A DNA stretch of 64,000 nucleotides from NCBI GenBank assembly GCA_031772625.1, contig CM062819.1, forward strand, positions 824,455,003-824,519,002, read 5' to 3'. The notes under the pieces are model-generated. The model searched no databases. It saw nothing but the letters and a program-made list of their open reading frames with translations, and was not told where the DNA came from. The stretch is from Pinus tabuliformis (taxonomy: Eukaryota > Streptophyta > Pinopsida > Pinales > Pinaceae). The position numbers were made by a program, and so were the translations under genes. Of the stretch, positions 10,966 to 22,558 are shown one piece after another. Numbering within the stretch: the stretch's first letter is position 1; each line of letters begins with the position of its first letter.

Positions 10966-11729
10966 CATAGGCATATATCTTGTTGTAACATACATATGCC
11001 CAAAAACATTTGAGTGATTTAGAAGGGCATAAGCATGTTTCTCAGTGATGGTATATCAGGGTTCAGCATTGCTTAATGGCTTGCTCATGAAAGCTATGGG
11101 TTGATCATTTCCTTCATCATCCTTTTGCATGAGTATACCAGCAACCGCGTCCTTTGAAGCGAACGAGTAGATGATGAAATCTTTAGAATAGTCGGGGTGG
11201 CTTAGAACAGGGGCAAAGGCAATTCTTTCCTTAATCTCCTCAAAAGATTCTCTTTAGCGCTATCCCATATGTAAGGAGCATCTTTTTTCAGCAAGTTATT
11301 CATAGGTTTGACAATTTCAGCAAATTTGGGTACGAATCTTCTTACAAAGTTAATTCTTCCAAAGAATGACCTCAAAGCTCCTTTATCTTTGGGGGCGGGA
11401 ATTTTCTTGAACACTTCAATCCTTTTAGATTCAATACTAATTGCTTCTTTGGACACATGGCCTAAAAGCTTACCTCGAGCAACCCCAAAGATAGATTTCT
11501 TAGGATTGAGGGATATGCTATACTGCCTACATTTCTCAAACACCTTCCTCAAATGTTTGCAATGGTCCCTCCTTTCTTTAGAAGCCACAGTCAGGTCATC
11601 TTGATATATTTCCATGATTTTTCCTATCAGGTCTCTGAAGGCAAAATCCATGGCTCTTTGGAAAGTGGAACCAGCGTTTAGTAAAACCAAAGTGCATTTT
11701 GAGATACATGTAGGTTCCCCAAGGAGTGG
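10966..11729 (-). pseudogene. pol: Element A: RT palm, thumb and RNase H
   Basis: The minus-strand frame, starting beside the left LTR of B, has NAGSTFQRAMDFAF, then the RT catalytic box IYQDDLTVA at about 11596-11606, the thumb (LLGHVSKEAIS) and FFGRINFVRRFVPKFAE. The RNase H continues to 10966 in broken frames with YTITEKHAYALL-like residues. It joins 19274-19784 across the removed element B. The catalytic YxDD is present but the gene is frameshifted after about 11230. Confidence 0.87.
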
Positions 11730-12143
11730 TGTTGACCACTTCCTGTCAACTACCCTATAGCAGTACACATTTTTGCAGAGGAATTCCATCATGTTCGAAG
11801 ATTAAGATATCCAGAATTCATCATCATCATTCATTAGTTCATCAAAGTTGTAACTCCAAATTTTGCAGTCTTGTGCGTCTTCATTGTAAAAATGATTCTA
11901 GTATGTCTATAAAGCCATGTAAAACACCTAGGTAAGCTTAAGAATTTTTTGCTAATGAGTTTCATCCTAGGGAGGTTTTTAACCTCGTTAATTATTTTGT
12001 ACGAAATAATTAATAGAGTTTTTCTCCCAGATGTACCCCTCTTGATTTAGCTAGGAGAGAGTCTAAATGGAGTGAATAGGGATTTAAAGTGACAGCACTT
12101 GTTCTGAGCATTGTGCCTTAGGTGTACACTTCAGGCAACAACA
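11730..12143 (+). repeat. 5' LTR of element B
   Basis: 414 bp, TGTTGACCACTT to GGCAACAACA. Homologous to 18846-19268 by eye throughout. Its first about 320 and last about 95 bases also align with the two ends of the much longer D/E LTRs. Confidence 0.9.
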
Positions 12144-12148
12144 CTTTT

Positions 12149-12166
12149 TGACACCATTGTCAAGGA
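12149..12166 (+). other. Decayed primer-binding site of element B
   Basis: TGACACCATTGTCAAGGA stands where D/E have TGGCGCCGTTGCCGGGGA, the tRNA-Asp-type site. All six differences are transitions. About 120 bases downstream (near 12287) a second motif, GTGGCGACTCCACTT, resembles a tRNA-Arg-type site. Confidence 0.8.
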
Positions 12167-12415
12167 TAGAGTTTTTCTATTCCTGGTTTCTGACATCCTT
12201 CACTAGGATAAGTTTCTTGTCCTTGGTTCCCTTTACTAACTTTCGTTTCTAGTGTCTTGGGTTTCTAGAGTTAGATTTTTGTTCGAGTGGCGACTCCACT
12301 TGTTCTCAGAGTTTGATTACACAAGCCCTCTTCACATACACTTCTTGTTAACCTCGAACATGAAGCTCTCTCTAATATCCATTTGCTTTTCCCTGACCTG
12401 GTTGAGCAAGACATC

Positions 12416-13800
12416 ATGGACTTGTTCACCCCTTGTAATTTTGCTAACATCCAAGGTTATCCAAATGACCTTCCTGACAGTGGTCTTGAGTCTTGACAAG
12501 TTGCTTTCTTTCTAAGGCAATATTGTGGTTAGTGCTACAACTCATCTCAAGGCTTTTAGCTCTTGGTTGGGTAAATATGCTAGAGGCGCAGATTATAATC
12601 ATGAAGATGTAAAGATGAGCCTCTTTCTTCTTTCTTTGGAGAAAGATGCCTTGGATTGGTTTACAAAAAAGCTTGATAATTTGTTTAATTCATTTAATTC
12701 ATTGCAATCAGTTATTACTGCCTTTAAGGACAAATATGGAGATAAGAGAGAAGAAAGGCATCTGGTTAAAGCTATCAGTGTCATAAAGAAGAAAGAAAAT
12801 GAGACTGTGGAGGAATTCAATAAAAGGTTTAATGGTATTGTTAAAGAGTTAACTCAAGATTATAAACCTCCTGACAAGTCTCTTATGGATCTTTATATTG
12901 ATGCCTTCAACGTTGATACTTCTTATGAGTTGAGACATGCTAAAACTAATGATTATAATGCTACCCAGGCATTGGTTGAGGAGATTGAAAAGTATAAGGG
13001 AAGACTAAAATTCAGGGTTTTGATATGGGTCCAAGTAAATCGAAAGAATCTAAGGGAAAAGAAATTAAAGAATCTAATGATGACCCTTTGCAGAAATTGA
13101 TGCAGAAACTTGAAAGTATGGAGCTTAATCAAGCAAAGTTAATATCAAATCATGCTAAGGAAATAAGCAACTTGTAGGTTAGGTTGGTCCAGATGGAAAG
13201 ATCTCAAGCGCATAATTTCCAACCTAGGAATAATAATAATCAAAGAAATAATGCTTGGCAAAGGAAAGACCCGTCTAATGAGCAGAGACTGCCAAATCCA
13301 CTTGAATATGCACATCTTGTGGATGAAGCTCCGCCTTATTGTAGGATAGTGGAGTGTTGGGGACAAGCAATCAGATAAATATTATTTGTGAAGAATATCA
13401 TTTGTCTATGTAGGATTGGATAGAACTTAAGGAAAATAGTTGCGATGTCAAGACTCTTACATCCTCTTATAGTATCAATAACTTTAGTGAAGAAAAAGAT
13501 TTGATGGTTGAACTATTTGGTGAAAAGCCTTCTCCAAAGCAAGTCTTGGAGATTGTGAAAGATAAAGGGTTAACTTATCAAAGAAGGAATAAAGATCAAA
13601 GCGATAATCAAATTAGCCCTCGAAGTTCTAACCCTGGTTTAAGTTCTAATTTTGGTTTAAACATTGACTTGGGAGGATGGTTGAATAATGCAAAAATCTG
13701 GGTTCCTGTCACCGAGATATTGAAGATTCCCTCCCAAAAGGCTAAGTTATTGAACGCCATTGAAGCTCCTCATGTTAATGTTTCTTAGGAAAAGGTTCCT
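12416..13800 (+). pseudogene. gag: Element B: gag
   Basis: The ATG at 12416 starts MDLFTPCNFANIQG after a leader with no long frame. After a break near 12495 the gag core is open at 12525-13100: ATTHLKAFSSWLGKYARG, HEDVKMSLFLLSLEKDALDW, then EETVEEFNKRFNGIV-like residues. The part from 13145 to 13800 continues in other frames with ALVDEAPPYC-like and QVLEIVKDKGLTY segments, typical of the gag tail before the protease. There are at least two frameshifts and stops near 12495, 13100 and 13175. No zinc knuckle was seen. Confidence 0.82.
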
Positions 13801-13859
13801 GAAGCTGTCTATCAGGATGCCCCAATATATTTGCAAAGTATGGACTCGGATAACAAGGA

Positions 13860-14395
13860 TCATCAACCATTTTTTATTACTTGTTAATGGTTATTGATTA
13901 TAAAACTACATGTTGGATTCTGGTGCTTCGGCTTGTGTTATGACCAAAAGGGTCATGGAGCAACTCAATTTAAGAATTTCTAGGCCTTACTACAACATAT
14001 GTGCCATGGATTCTAAAAAGATTGAAGTTCATGGGTTAATCAAGGATTTACAAGTGCACTAATCAGTTTACCGGCACATAATGATTGTGATGGAAATAGT
14101 TGTAGTTGATGTACCAGATGCTTGGGGTATGTTATTGTCAAAAAAGTGGCCTTTTGATTTAGGAGGAATTATTCAAATGAATTGGTCATATGCTACAATT
14201 CCTTCTCCTAGAGGTAATGGATTTGTTAGACTTCACAAAGAGCATGAAAGAAGATTCCATGTTGAAGATCCCAAGAGCCCCCATAATGAGATTATAAAGG
14301 AACAACCTAACCTTGGGAATTATGCTATTCTGTCTAACTCCATGGTTCCTTCAGATATTAAGGTTGATGAAAAGGTGGGTGATTTAAAAAATAAA
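13860..14395 (+). pseudogene. pol: Element B: aspartic protease
   Basis: At about 13908-13935 the frame reads MLDSGASACVMTK, an intact catalytic DSG motif of a retropepsin, followed by the second strand region to about 14060. The section 14081-14440 has VVVDVPDAWGMLLSKKWP and LGGIIQMNWSYATIP, the conserved stretch that follows the protease in Tat-like elements. A frameshift precedes the catalytic motif and a stop lies near 14062. Confidence 0.82.
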
Positions 14396-15069
14396 GCATG
14401 GTCTATGAATTTTGTAGGCATGGTAAAGGTGTTGGAATAGTATTAAAGTCTCCCCTTGGTCACATTTTCAAATTTGCCTACAGATTGGAATTTGAAGCAA
14501 CCAACAATGTTGCTGAGTATGAAGCTTTATTGTTGGGTCTTGAATTGGCAAAGGATTTGAAGGTTAAGTTGCTTAGTGTCAACGAAGACTCTGATTTGAT
14601 TATTATCACGCATATTAAGAATAAATTCACATATAAAAATCAAAGATTACAAAACTATCAAAATGTTGTATGGGATACTATGGAATATTTTGATTCTCTT
14701 GATCTTGAAACTATCCCGAGAGAAAAGAATAGCTTGGTCGATGAACTTGTTGTAGTAGCATCTACTTTGCAGTTATCTGATGAATTGTTGAAGGATAAGG
14801 TTACAATAGAAATTATATTTATACCTTTAGTTCTTGATAATCTTGAGCATTGGCAAGTGCTTAATGATGATAGTCAACTTGTGTGGTTCCTTAATAATTT
14901 GGAGGAATTTGAAGACTTTAGCATTGGCTATAAAGAAGAGGGAGGTAAGTATGCTCAAGGTGATGATATAGCAAACCCTCTTCCCAAAGGTCGGGAAACT
15001 TTGGAGCAACTCTTTGATCAGCATGATGCCACAAAGAAGAAAGATGAAAATAAGATGGAACTAGAGTAG
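14390..15069 (+). pseudogene. pol: Element B: additional (archaeal-type) RNase H
   Basis: A second RNase H fold lies upstream of the RT. The frame has GVGIVLKSPLGHIFKFAY, then NNVAEYEALLLGLELA with the catalytic Glu, then SDLIIITHI and SLVDELVVVAS with the last Asp. The first strand, normally with a YFDG motif, is degraded here to SMNF with a frame break. Plant Tat elements are known to carry such an extra RNase H besides the RT-linked one; its likely job is removal of RNA during cDNA synthesis. The tail after about 14780 is a linker before the RT. Confidence 0.82.
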
Positions 15070-15168
15070 TTCATTGAAGTTAACATTGGTACCTCTAGTG
15101 ACCCTAAAATTGTGAAAATTGGTAAAGCTACTAGTGATGAAGAAAGAAAAAGTTAACAGATTTACTTC

Positions 15169-16950
15169 ATGAATATAGGGGATGTTTTAGCATTTTCTTA
15201 TGATGAGTTAAAAGGTTATAGGGAAGATGTCATGGAACACACCAACCCTTTAAAAGATGAAAATGATAAACCCTTTCGTCAAAAACTTAGGCAGATAAAT
15301 CCTAAGTTTGCCTCCTTAGTTCAAAAAGAATTTTCAAAGATGCTTGCAACCGGTATTATTTGTTAAATTTTGCAAATTTAAAATTTAATTTTTGAGATCA
15401 TAAACTATAGAAGATAGTTAATGAAAAACAAGACAGAATTTGGTCCAAGACCAGGGACAAACCCCACTATGGGGGAAAACCCTTCTTTAAATACTCTTCT
15501 ATTAGATCATCTTCAAATGTTCAGTAGAGATACATAATCAAAGTACAAAACCCCTTTTAAAAATAACAGTAGTAACAACCCTTTTTAATATGACAGCTTC
15601 AAAATACCACCACAACCCTCCAAAGGCTTCCAAAACAAGAGCAGTAGACACAAGTGCGTGAACAAAGTGCACAAGTACGAGAGCTAAATATTGAGAGCAA
15701 TATTCTTCAAATGCAAGAACATAATGCTACTGAATAGAGGGAAATATACCAACAATCAAACTTTGGTGCGAAAGCAATATCAAGCATAGAATATCTTAGG
15801 AGCAAGATCAATACAAGAGCTAAGTACTTAAGTGATTTTATTTTGCATGTCTAATTGAATCACTAAGTGATTTTATTTTGCACACGTCTAATTTCTTTGT
15901 AAAATATTTTTGAAATAACTTATGCTCTTATGAAAAATAATTTTCTCTTGAGAAATAATTCGCTTCAAGGGTGAAAGGGGTTAACCACATAAAGTGATTT
16001 CTAGGGAAATTTCTCCTTAGTTACTCAAAAATTCAACATTATTGTGCAAACTAGGCATTCAACGTGGTGTTCTAACTTGGTGATTGTTAGAAAAAAGAAT
16101 GGAACAATCAGACTGTGTCGATTTTAGAAACCTTAATCTAGCATGTAAAAAGGATAATTACCCTTTGCCAAACATGGAGACCATGTTGCAAAGAGTAACG
16201 GGTTCAGGAATGATGTCATTGCTAGATGGTTTTTCAGAATATAATCAAGTTTGGTTTAAGAAAGAGGATTGACACAAAACTACTTTCACCACACCATGGG
16301 GAACATTCGAATACATCAGAATGCCTTTTGGATTAACTAACGCTGGAGCTACCTTTCAAAGGGCTATGGACCATGCTTTTAAGGGTTTAATTGGTAAAAT
16401 CACTAAAATATATCAAGATGATCTTACGGTTTTTGTGAAAGATGGTATCAGTCATATAGATCATCTCAGACAAGTTTTCAACAAGTGTAGAGAGTTTGGA
16501 ATCTCCTTGAATCCTGCTAAATCTGTATTTGGAGTAACTGAAGGGAAGTTGCTTGGTCACATCATCTCCAAAGATGGGATCAAGATAGACCCTGAAAGGG
16601 TTGAGGCAATCCAAAAGATTCCTCTTCCTCATAATCTTAAATCCCTTCAGTCTTTCCTTGGAAAGATAAACTTTCTTAGGAGATTTATTCCAAATTATGC
16701 AGAGATAGCCAAGCCTATTCAAAGTCTTCTGAAGAAAGATGCTAATTTTTTATGGAAAGAAGATAGTAAAAAGGCTTTTCAGGAAATCAAGGGTGCTATC
16801 GCAAAAGCTCCTATTCTAGTCAGCGTTGATTATTTAAGAGAGTTCATGGTTTTTTCTTTTGCTTCAGAGGATACAATTGTTGGTGTCTTGTTACAAAAGA
16901 ATAAGGAAGGTCACGAGCAGTCTTTTGCTTTCATGAGTAGATCACTTTAG
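15169..16950 (+). pseudogene. pol: Element B: reverse transcriptase, split by solo LTR I
   Basis: The N-terminal part, 15169-15360, reads VLAFSYDELKGYREDVMEH and ends at the insertion. After it the frame resumes with STWCSNLVIVRKKNGTIR (16049-16100), DNYPLPNMETMLQRV, MPFGLTNAGATFQRAMDHAF and the catalytic box IYQDDLTVF at 16411. The thumb follows (LLGHIISKDGIKID, SFLGKINFLRRFIPNYAE), then the RNase H start FAFMSRSL. Removing the 678-bp LTR and one TSD copy restores reading through GII. A one-base shift near 16100 and a stop at 16270 remain. Confidence 0.9.
15361..16038. mobile_element. Solo LTR I in the RT of element B
   Basis: 678 bp with ends TGTTAAATT and AATTCAACA and a perfect 5-bp TSD TTATT (15356-15360 and 16039-16043). 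No internal coding region. A CCAAGACCAGGGACAAACC-type stretch at 15450-15470 resembles the U5 part of Copia-like LTRs read on the minus strand, but orientation is not certain. Confidence 0.9.
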
Positions 16951-17220
16951 AACTCTGAGTTAAATTATACAACCATGGAAAAGCAAACATATGCCTTTGT
17001 CAAGTCCCTTGATCACTTTAGGACTTATGTGGGTTATTCCAAAGTCATTTCCTTTGTGTCACATTCTGCTATTAAAGATATATTAACTCAAACTGATTGC
17101 TTAAGGACTCGTGCTAGGTGGGTGACTAAGATTCAAGAGTATGACTTGGAAATTAGACCCACTAAGCTTGTCAAAGGTCAAGGATTGGCTGAAATGTTGA
17201 CTAAAAGTAATAAAAAGGAT
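16951..17220 (+). pseudogene. pol: Element B: RT-linked RNase H
   Basis: After a single stop at 16948-16950 the frame continues with LNYTTMEKQTYAFVKSLDHF, VISFVSHSAIKDIL and RARWVTKIQEYDLEIRP, the standard Ty3/gypsy RNase H. Its start lies at about 16800-16950 (APILVSVDYLREFMVFSFAS). The usual first catalytic Asp in the CDAS motif is changed to FSFAS. It ends in KGQGLAEMLTKSN, the linker to integrase. Confidence 0.85.
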
Positions 17221-18539
17221 CTTGGTTTGATTTGTCTTAATGATTCAGCTTCACTTGAGCTACAGAGATTAGGAGAACATGATTGGTATGAGGACATCAT
17301 TTATTATTTGTTAAATCTTACATGTCTTGACCATTTAGTTCCTCAGAAAAGAAGGGCTCTTAGATTGAAAGCAACTAAGTATTGCATCATGAAGGATGGT
17401 CTCAGATGGAGGAATCTTGAAGGTGTAGTACTTAGATATGTTGATGAAGTTGAGTCTAGAAAGCTAATTTCCGAGTTTCACTCAAGATTTTGTAGTGGTC
17501 ATTATGTTGCAAAAACTACTTCCCACAAAATTCTTAGAGTTGGTTATTACTGCCCTTCAATCTTTTCTAATGTGCATAAGTTCGTTAGAAGTTGCCAAGC
17601 ATGTCAACTATTCACTGGGAAATAGAAACTAGTTGCCATGCCCTTACAGCCTGTGGTTGAGGCGCCTTTGCAGCATTGAGGTCTGGATTTCATTGAGAAA
17701 TTTCATGAAAATTTTAGCAATGGCTACTCATGGATATTAATTGCTATTGATTACTTTACTAAATGGGTTGAAGCCATTCCTGCTAAGAATGCCACTAAAA
17801 AGGTTATTATGGATTTCATTGAAAATCAAATCATTACTAGATTTGGCATCCCAGCTAAGATTACCACTGATAATGCCAAAGCTTTTAGTTCTGCAGAGTT
17901 TTCATCTTTTTGCTTTAAGTATGGCATTCTTTTATCTCATTCATCTAACTACTATCCTCAAGGTAATGGCCTTGTAGAATCAAGTAATAAAAATCTTATA
18001 ACCATTATTAAGAAGATAGTAGGAGATAATAAGTGGTCCTAGGATAGTAAAATCAAGTATGCATTATGGGCAGATAGGATTACAAAGAAAAAAGCTACTA
18101 GTAAAAGTCCCTTTGAATTGGTTTATGGTTGGATGTAACTCTGCTTATGCACCTTAAATTGCCAGCTTATCAACTCCTTCAGCATTTTTCCACTGATAAA
18201 GATGTTGTCCAAAATAGAATTGATCAAATTATGGAGTTAGATGAAACTCGAAGAAAAGCTTTTGATAATATGTGTAAAAATCAATCTAATGTTAAGAAAA
18301 GTTTTGATAAATCTTCTCGAGCTAGATCTTTGCAGGTTGGAGACATGGTGCTGCTTTGGGATCGCAAAAATGAGAAACCAGGAAGTCACAAGAAATTTGA
18401 CAGTTTGTGGTTGGGTCCTTACATTATCAGAGGCATTGTTGGACCAAATTCATTTCACTTGAGCACATTGGAGGGTGAACCACTTGACTTACCTACAAAC
18501 GGCCAAATGCTCAAGTTGTTCTTCAAACATGACATCTGA
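17221..18539 (+). pseudogene. pol: Element B: integrase
   Basis: Integrase joins the cDNA to chromosomal DNA. The zinc-binding domain is seen at about 17480-17610 (EFHSRFCSGHYVAKTTSHKI, then CQACQ). The catalytic triad is visible: IAIDYFTKW (Asp, 17749), TTDNAKAF (Asp, 17869) and GLVESSNK (Glu, 17977). The C-terminal part at 18129-18539 ends GPYIIRGIVGPNSFHLSTL and NGQMLKLFFKHDI before the stop. There is no chromodomain, as in Tat elements. Breaks: stops at about 17623, 17679 and 18041 and a frameshift near 18135. Confidence 0.9.
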
Positions 18540-18710
18540 TGCCATAGGGCATCCTCTGTATTGTATTTCTAACCCTACTCTTTGTTATTTTTGTTGTTAG
18601 AGTAGTTTTCATTTCAACATTGTGTTTCATAGATTAAATTTCAATAGTTTCTGTTATGGAGCTTCTATTTCATGTAGTTAATATTATATGATGATTTGTG
18701 GATTATATTT

Positions 18711-18782
18711 GGATGGACGCTACTAATAGAGGCTTGTGTGTTGCTTGGATGGACGCTACTAATAGAGGCTTGTGTGTTGCTT
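18711..18782 (+). repeat. 36-bp tandem duplication in the B 3' region
   Basis: Two copies in a row of a 36-bp unit beginning TGGATGGACGCTACTAATAG. The same TGGATGGACGCTACT word occurs once at the matching place in D and E (about 49757 and 55434). Confidence 0.85.
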
Positions 18783-18845
18783 GGATGCAGATTCTGGATT
18801 CTCACATTCCTTCAGTGAAGCAACGTGTCCCCAAGTAGAGCCAGA

Positions 18846-19268
18846 TGTTGACCACTTTGTGTCAAATACCCTATAGCAGTGCACATTTTTGCAAAGGAAT
18901 TCCACCATGTTCGAGTTGCCAGATATCTAGAATTTATCATCATCATTCATCAATTCATCAAAGTTGTAACTCCAAATTTTGCAGCCCTATGGGCCTCCAT
19001 TGTAAAAATGATTCTAATATGTCTATAAAGCCATGTTAAACACCTAGGTAAGCGAAGAATTTTATGCTAACGAGTTTCATCCGAGGGAGTTTTTTAACCT
19101 CGTTAATTATTTTGTATTTCTAAACACGAAATAATTAATAGAGTTTTTCTCCCATATATATCCCCCTTGACTTAGCTAGGAGAGAATCTAAACGGAGTGA
19201 GTAGGGATTTAGAGTGACAGCCTTTGTTCTAAACGTTGCGCCTTAGGTGTACACTTCAGGCAACAATA
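18846..19268 (+). repeat. 3' LTR of element B
   Basis: 423 bp, TGTTGACCACTT to GGCAACAATA; the terminal CA has become TA, while the 5' LTR keeps ACA. It is followed by the AGTGG TSD. Confidence 0.9.
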
Positions 19269-19273
19269 AGTGG

Positions 19274-19851
19274 TAAAGGCGGTTTTCAATTGATCCTCTT
19301 CTTTAACCACAACTTGGTTATATCCAGAGAAACCATTCAAGAATGACATCATTTGGGAACTAGTTATTCTTTGCAATAGGTTTTCCATGTTGGGCAATGG
19401 GTAATTATCTTTTAAACACACTTAATTAAGATCCCTAAAAGCAATGCGCATCCTAATGTTCCCAGTCTTCTTTAGAGTGATCATCAGATTTGAGATCCAT
19501 GAAGAATGATAGATGGAGGCAATAATGTTGGCATCTACCATCTTTTGAAGTTCTTCTTTGACCAAGGGGGTGAGCTTAGGATTCATCCTTTGTAATTTTT
19601 GACTAACCGGCTCTACCCCTACTTGGAGAGGGATAGTATGTTGTATAATCTCAAGGCTATATGCCTTCAAGTCATCGTAGGACCAAGCAAATACATCCTT
19701 AAATTCTCTTAGCAATTGTTCAAATGCATTCCTTTCTTGTTTAGATAACCCCTTTCCTATTTTGACTCTTTGGGGAGAGACCACGATCCCTGAATGAGAT
19801 TTATGGTGTTGGATGAGTCATGGAATTCAGGCTTGAATACACTGTTGTTGT
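19274..19851 (-). pseudogene. pol: Element A: RT N-terminal half
   Basis: The minus strand at 19422-19784 has KIGKGLSKQERNAFEQLL, FKDVFAWSYDDLKAY, LVKEELQKMVDANIIASI and IRMRIAFRDLN. After a stop near 19421 it continues DNYPLPNMENLLQRI, MMSFLNGFSGYNQV and KTAFTT up to the B insertion. This corresponds to RT motifs before the catalytic box, which lies at 11.6 kb on the other side of B. The right edge is the TSD of hAT-2n. Confidence 0.88.
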
Positions 19852-21280
19852 CAAGGTTACTTGGGAGTGGGAGCAAGGGTGACATTTTCAAAAGCTCCCG
19901 GTTCGGGAGCGAATCGGGGAGCGAATTTTTATATAATATATATTTTTATGCATATATGTCAACAAAAGCATGTAGAATGATGAATTAGATATAAAAAGCA
20001 TAAAAACATAGATTGAACCATATAACATCAATCATCTAGAAGTTATAATCTTCATCAACCACGTCCACAAGTTAGTAACATACAACATATTGAGTCTCAT
20101 GATTCATCAATCTTAAAGTTTCAAGCTTTCAAAATTCAATATATAACATTTATCACCATTGATCACCAAACTTGTACTTGTAAGCTAAGTGTAACCATTA
20201 CAACAAAGAATATCTAACATGAAATGAAATGTTATAAAATGAAATGAAATGTTATAAAATTAAATGAAATGAAACAACTTTCAACTTTCACAAAGCATCA
20301 TATTCATAATTCATTACCAATGATTTATAATTGCCAACTTCAAACTTCAAACTTAAATTGTCATATATTGTTTACAAAAAATATCATAATAAATATGAAA
20401 AGTCAATAGTTATAAAAACTACTAGAAACTAGAAAAGACAAGTAAATCTATTATCTATTGTTAATGCTTGGGCCTCTTGCCGTCACGAGAAATGTCTAAT
20501 TTTTGAGTCATGTTGGAAAATTAGGATCTTTATCATTAATATCACTCTCTAAGCATTAATGTCCAGAGGTATCTTTGTCATTACCTCTCGATCAGTATAG
20601 GGATCTTTGTCAATAATATCAACCTCTAAGCATTAACATAAGATAGAAAAAACATAGCATGTCAAGTCAAGATTTTGTTTGAGTGATGGGTACATTTTTA
20701 GTAGGGTCATGATCAAGGAGTTCGACAGCCAATGTCACCAACATCAAGGTACATAGAGGGATTGGTGCTCTTGATTAAATACGAGTCTCATACCCTAATA
20801 CATGACAGAATCCAATGGAAACATTGCAATCCCCCCAATCCTGAAATCTTGAAAACTGATAAGTCTGCTAGATTTTGAATGAGATCTAAAATTCTACTTT
20901 CTTCATATGAAATCCAATGAGGTCGGAACCACTCTCAAACATCCTGAGTCATTTCATGGTAATGTTAAAAAATTTAAGTAAATTCTTTTGCTTTAAAAAT
21001 TGAACATTACCATGAATTGCATATCAATACTAGGGCCATAGGCTTGATCATTAGGTTGCCCCACTCAAAAATTATTTGTTTCTTTGAAAAAAATTGCATT
21101 TGGAATGATACTGCAAAAAAATTGCAAAAAAGGCTAGGGAACAAAAACTTCACTCCTAGGATCTCTCCCAAAATTCGCTCCCCGCAGGAGCGATTTCGGG
21201 AGCGCGCTCACGGGGTTGCTCCCAAAGGGAGCACGCTCTGGGGGTAGGTTCCGGGGGGGAGCCGCTCCCCCGCAACCCTG
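19852..21280. mobile_element. hAT-2n: short non-autonomous hAT-2 derivative
   Basis: 1429 bp with ends CAAGGTTACTTGGGAG and (complement of the right end) CAGGGTTGCGGGGGAG, so the terminal repeat is CARGGTTRC. Flanking 8-mers GTTGTTGT and ATTGTTGT match at 7 of 8, as expected for hAT. Subterminal regions are rich in GGGAGC/GCTCCC at both ends. The interior is AT-rich and non-coding; 20690-21130 matches 10130-10440 of hAT-1n in inverse orientation. It splits element A between the extra RNase H and the RT. Confidence 0.87.
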
Positions 21281-21288
21281 ATTGTTGT

Positions 21289-22218
21289 TTCTATCAAATT
21301 GTTTCTCATTAACCAAATCATCCTCATAGCTATATGATTCATCATGGTTTTGAAGGAAGCCATTCATCTCGTCATCATTTTTGAAAACAGGCCAATGTTC
21401 ATCATAATCAGGGATGGTCAGTCGATATATGGTGTCCATCACACAACTCCCTAATTTAGAAATATTCTCATTACGATATTGGGAATTCGAAGCACCCACC
21501 GCAAGGGCATCAACAACAGAATTATGGCTTCTAGGAACAGCTTGGATGGAGAACTCTCGGTAGTCCTTAACTATATTTGTAACCCTTTCCTTATATGGCT
21601 TCATCTTTTCATGCGTACTGTTCAAAGATCCCTTTACTTGAGAGATAATCGGGTCATAATCACCTATAACAATTAAACGTTCAATTTGTTTTGATCGAGC
21701 AGTGTCAAATCCTAATAAGAGGGCTTCATATTTAGCTATATTGTTAGTACATTCAAACTCAAGTCTCAGAGAAAACAATGTATAAACTCGGATTGGGAAA
21801 TTAAGACCACACCAGCCCCGAAACCAACCTTTGAACAAGCTCCATCAAAATACATAGTCCACATCCCAAGCATTGGGTTGGCATTAGGTTCATTCTTATA
21901 CAACCTCCACTCACCAAACTCGTAATCCTCCTCTCTTAGTTCTTCATCAAACTCTAATGAACAAGTGATCATTGGCCTAGTGAAATCATATCTAGGTATT
22001 ATGGCACAAGAATTTTCTCCCATGGGAACGCTAATACTGGACCTATCTTCATTTGTGGTAACTTTTAAATCTTCTACCAATTGCTCGGATAAGAGTGTTC
22101 CCCGCAAGGAGGGGTTTTTATCACAAGAATATCGATAATGATTTTTCTTTGAAGGTAGTTTTATAAGTATATCTCCTTCCCTTCTATCATACATGAATTT
22201 CGACTTCCTTGGAATCAA
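21289..22218 (-). pseudogene. pol: Element A: additional (archaeal-type) RNase H
   Basis: On the minus strand the fold is almost complete: WTMYFDGACSKVGFGAGVVL (first Asp) at about 21790-21850, NNIAKYEALLLGFDTA (Glu), VIGDYDPIISQVKGSL (Asp) and NSVVDALAVGAS (last Asp) at about 21490. One frameshift near 21800 separates the first strand from the rest. Upstream residues at 21850-22218 (KFMYDRREGDILIKLPS) link to the protease. As in element B this domain precedes the RT rather than following the RT-linked RNase H. Confidence 0.87.
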
Positions 22219-22558
22219 TTATGCGCTTATTACAATACTCCCTAAATATAATTAGTCCTAGGTCTTACATTATCCTGAACAGCATAATGTTGGCAAGAGA
22301 TTCAAAATAAAGGATGCAATTCCTCAGAATACTTTCATCAATGTTCATAGTAATGTAGAATGGGTTTTGCTTATCCAACTTTACCATAATTGGAGGATCA
22401 ATATTTGTAATTTCATGACGCTTTTCTTTGTGATTCTTTTTCTTAGTTTTGGGCCACACTAGGATTTTACTAGGAGATGGGTCATCTTTTCTTGAGTGCA
22501 TAAGTGGGGAGTCAGTTTGATCATCAAAGTGCACTGTGTTGATTATGGCTTCCTTCAT
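22219..22558 (-). pseudogene. pol: Element A: protease region
   Basis: The minus-strand frame has NPFYITMNIDESILRNCIL then YFESLANIML. By position against DSGAS in element B, the catalytic DSG has become ESL, so the enzyme would be dead even without the other breaks. An acidic/basic linker (KTKKKNHKEKRHE) precedes it. Confidence 0.7.

Larger units (their letters stand above)
11730..19268 (+). mobile_element. Element B: complete Tat-like Ty3/gypsy element
   Basis: A 7539-bp plus-strand element with LTRs of 414 and 423 bp and a perfect 5-bp TSD, AGTGG (11725-11729 and 19269-19273). Coding order is gag, protease, extra RNase H, RT, RNase H, integrase. It lies inside the RT gene of element A, whose frame resumes on each side. 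A solo LTR (I) has inserted in its own RT. Several stops and frameshifts make it inactive. Its LTR ends, leader and 3' tail are related to those of the D/E array at 44.9-59.1 kb. Confidence 0.94.
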
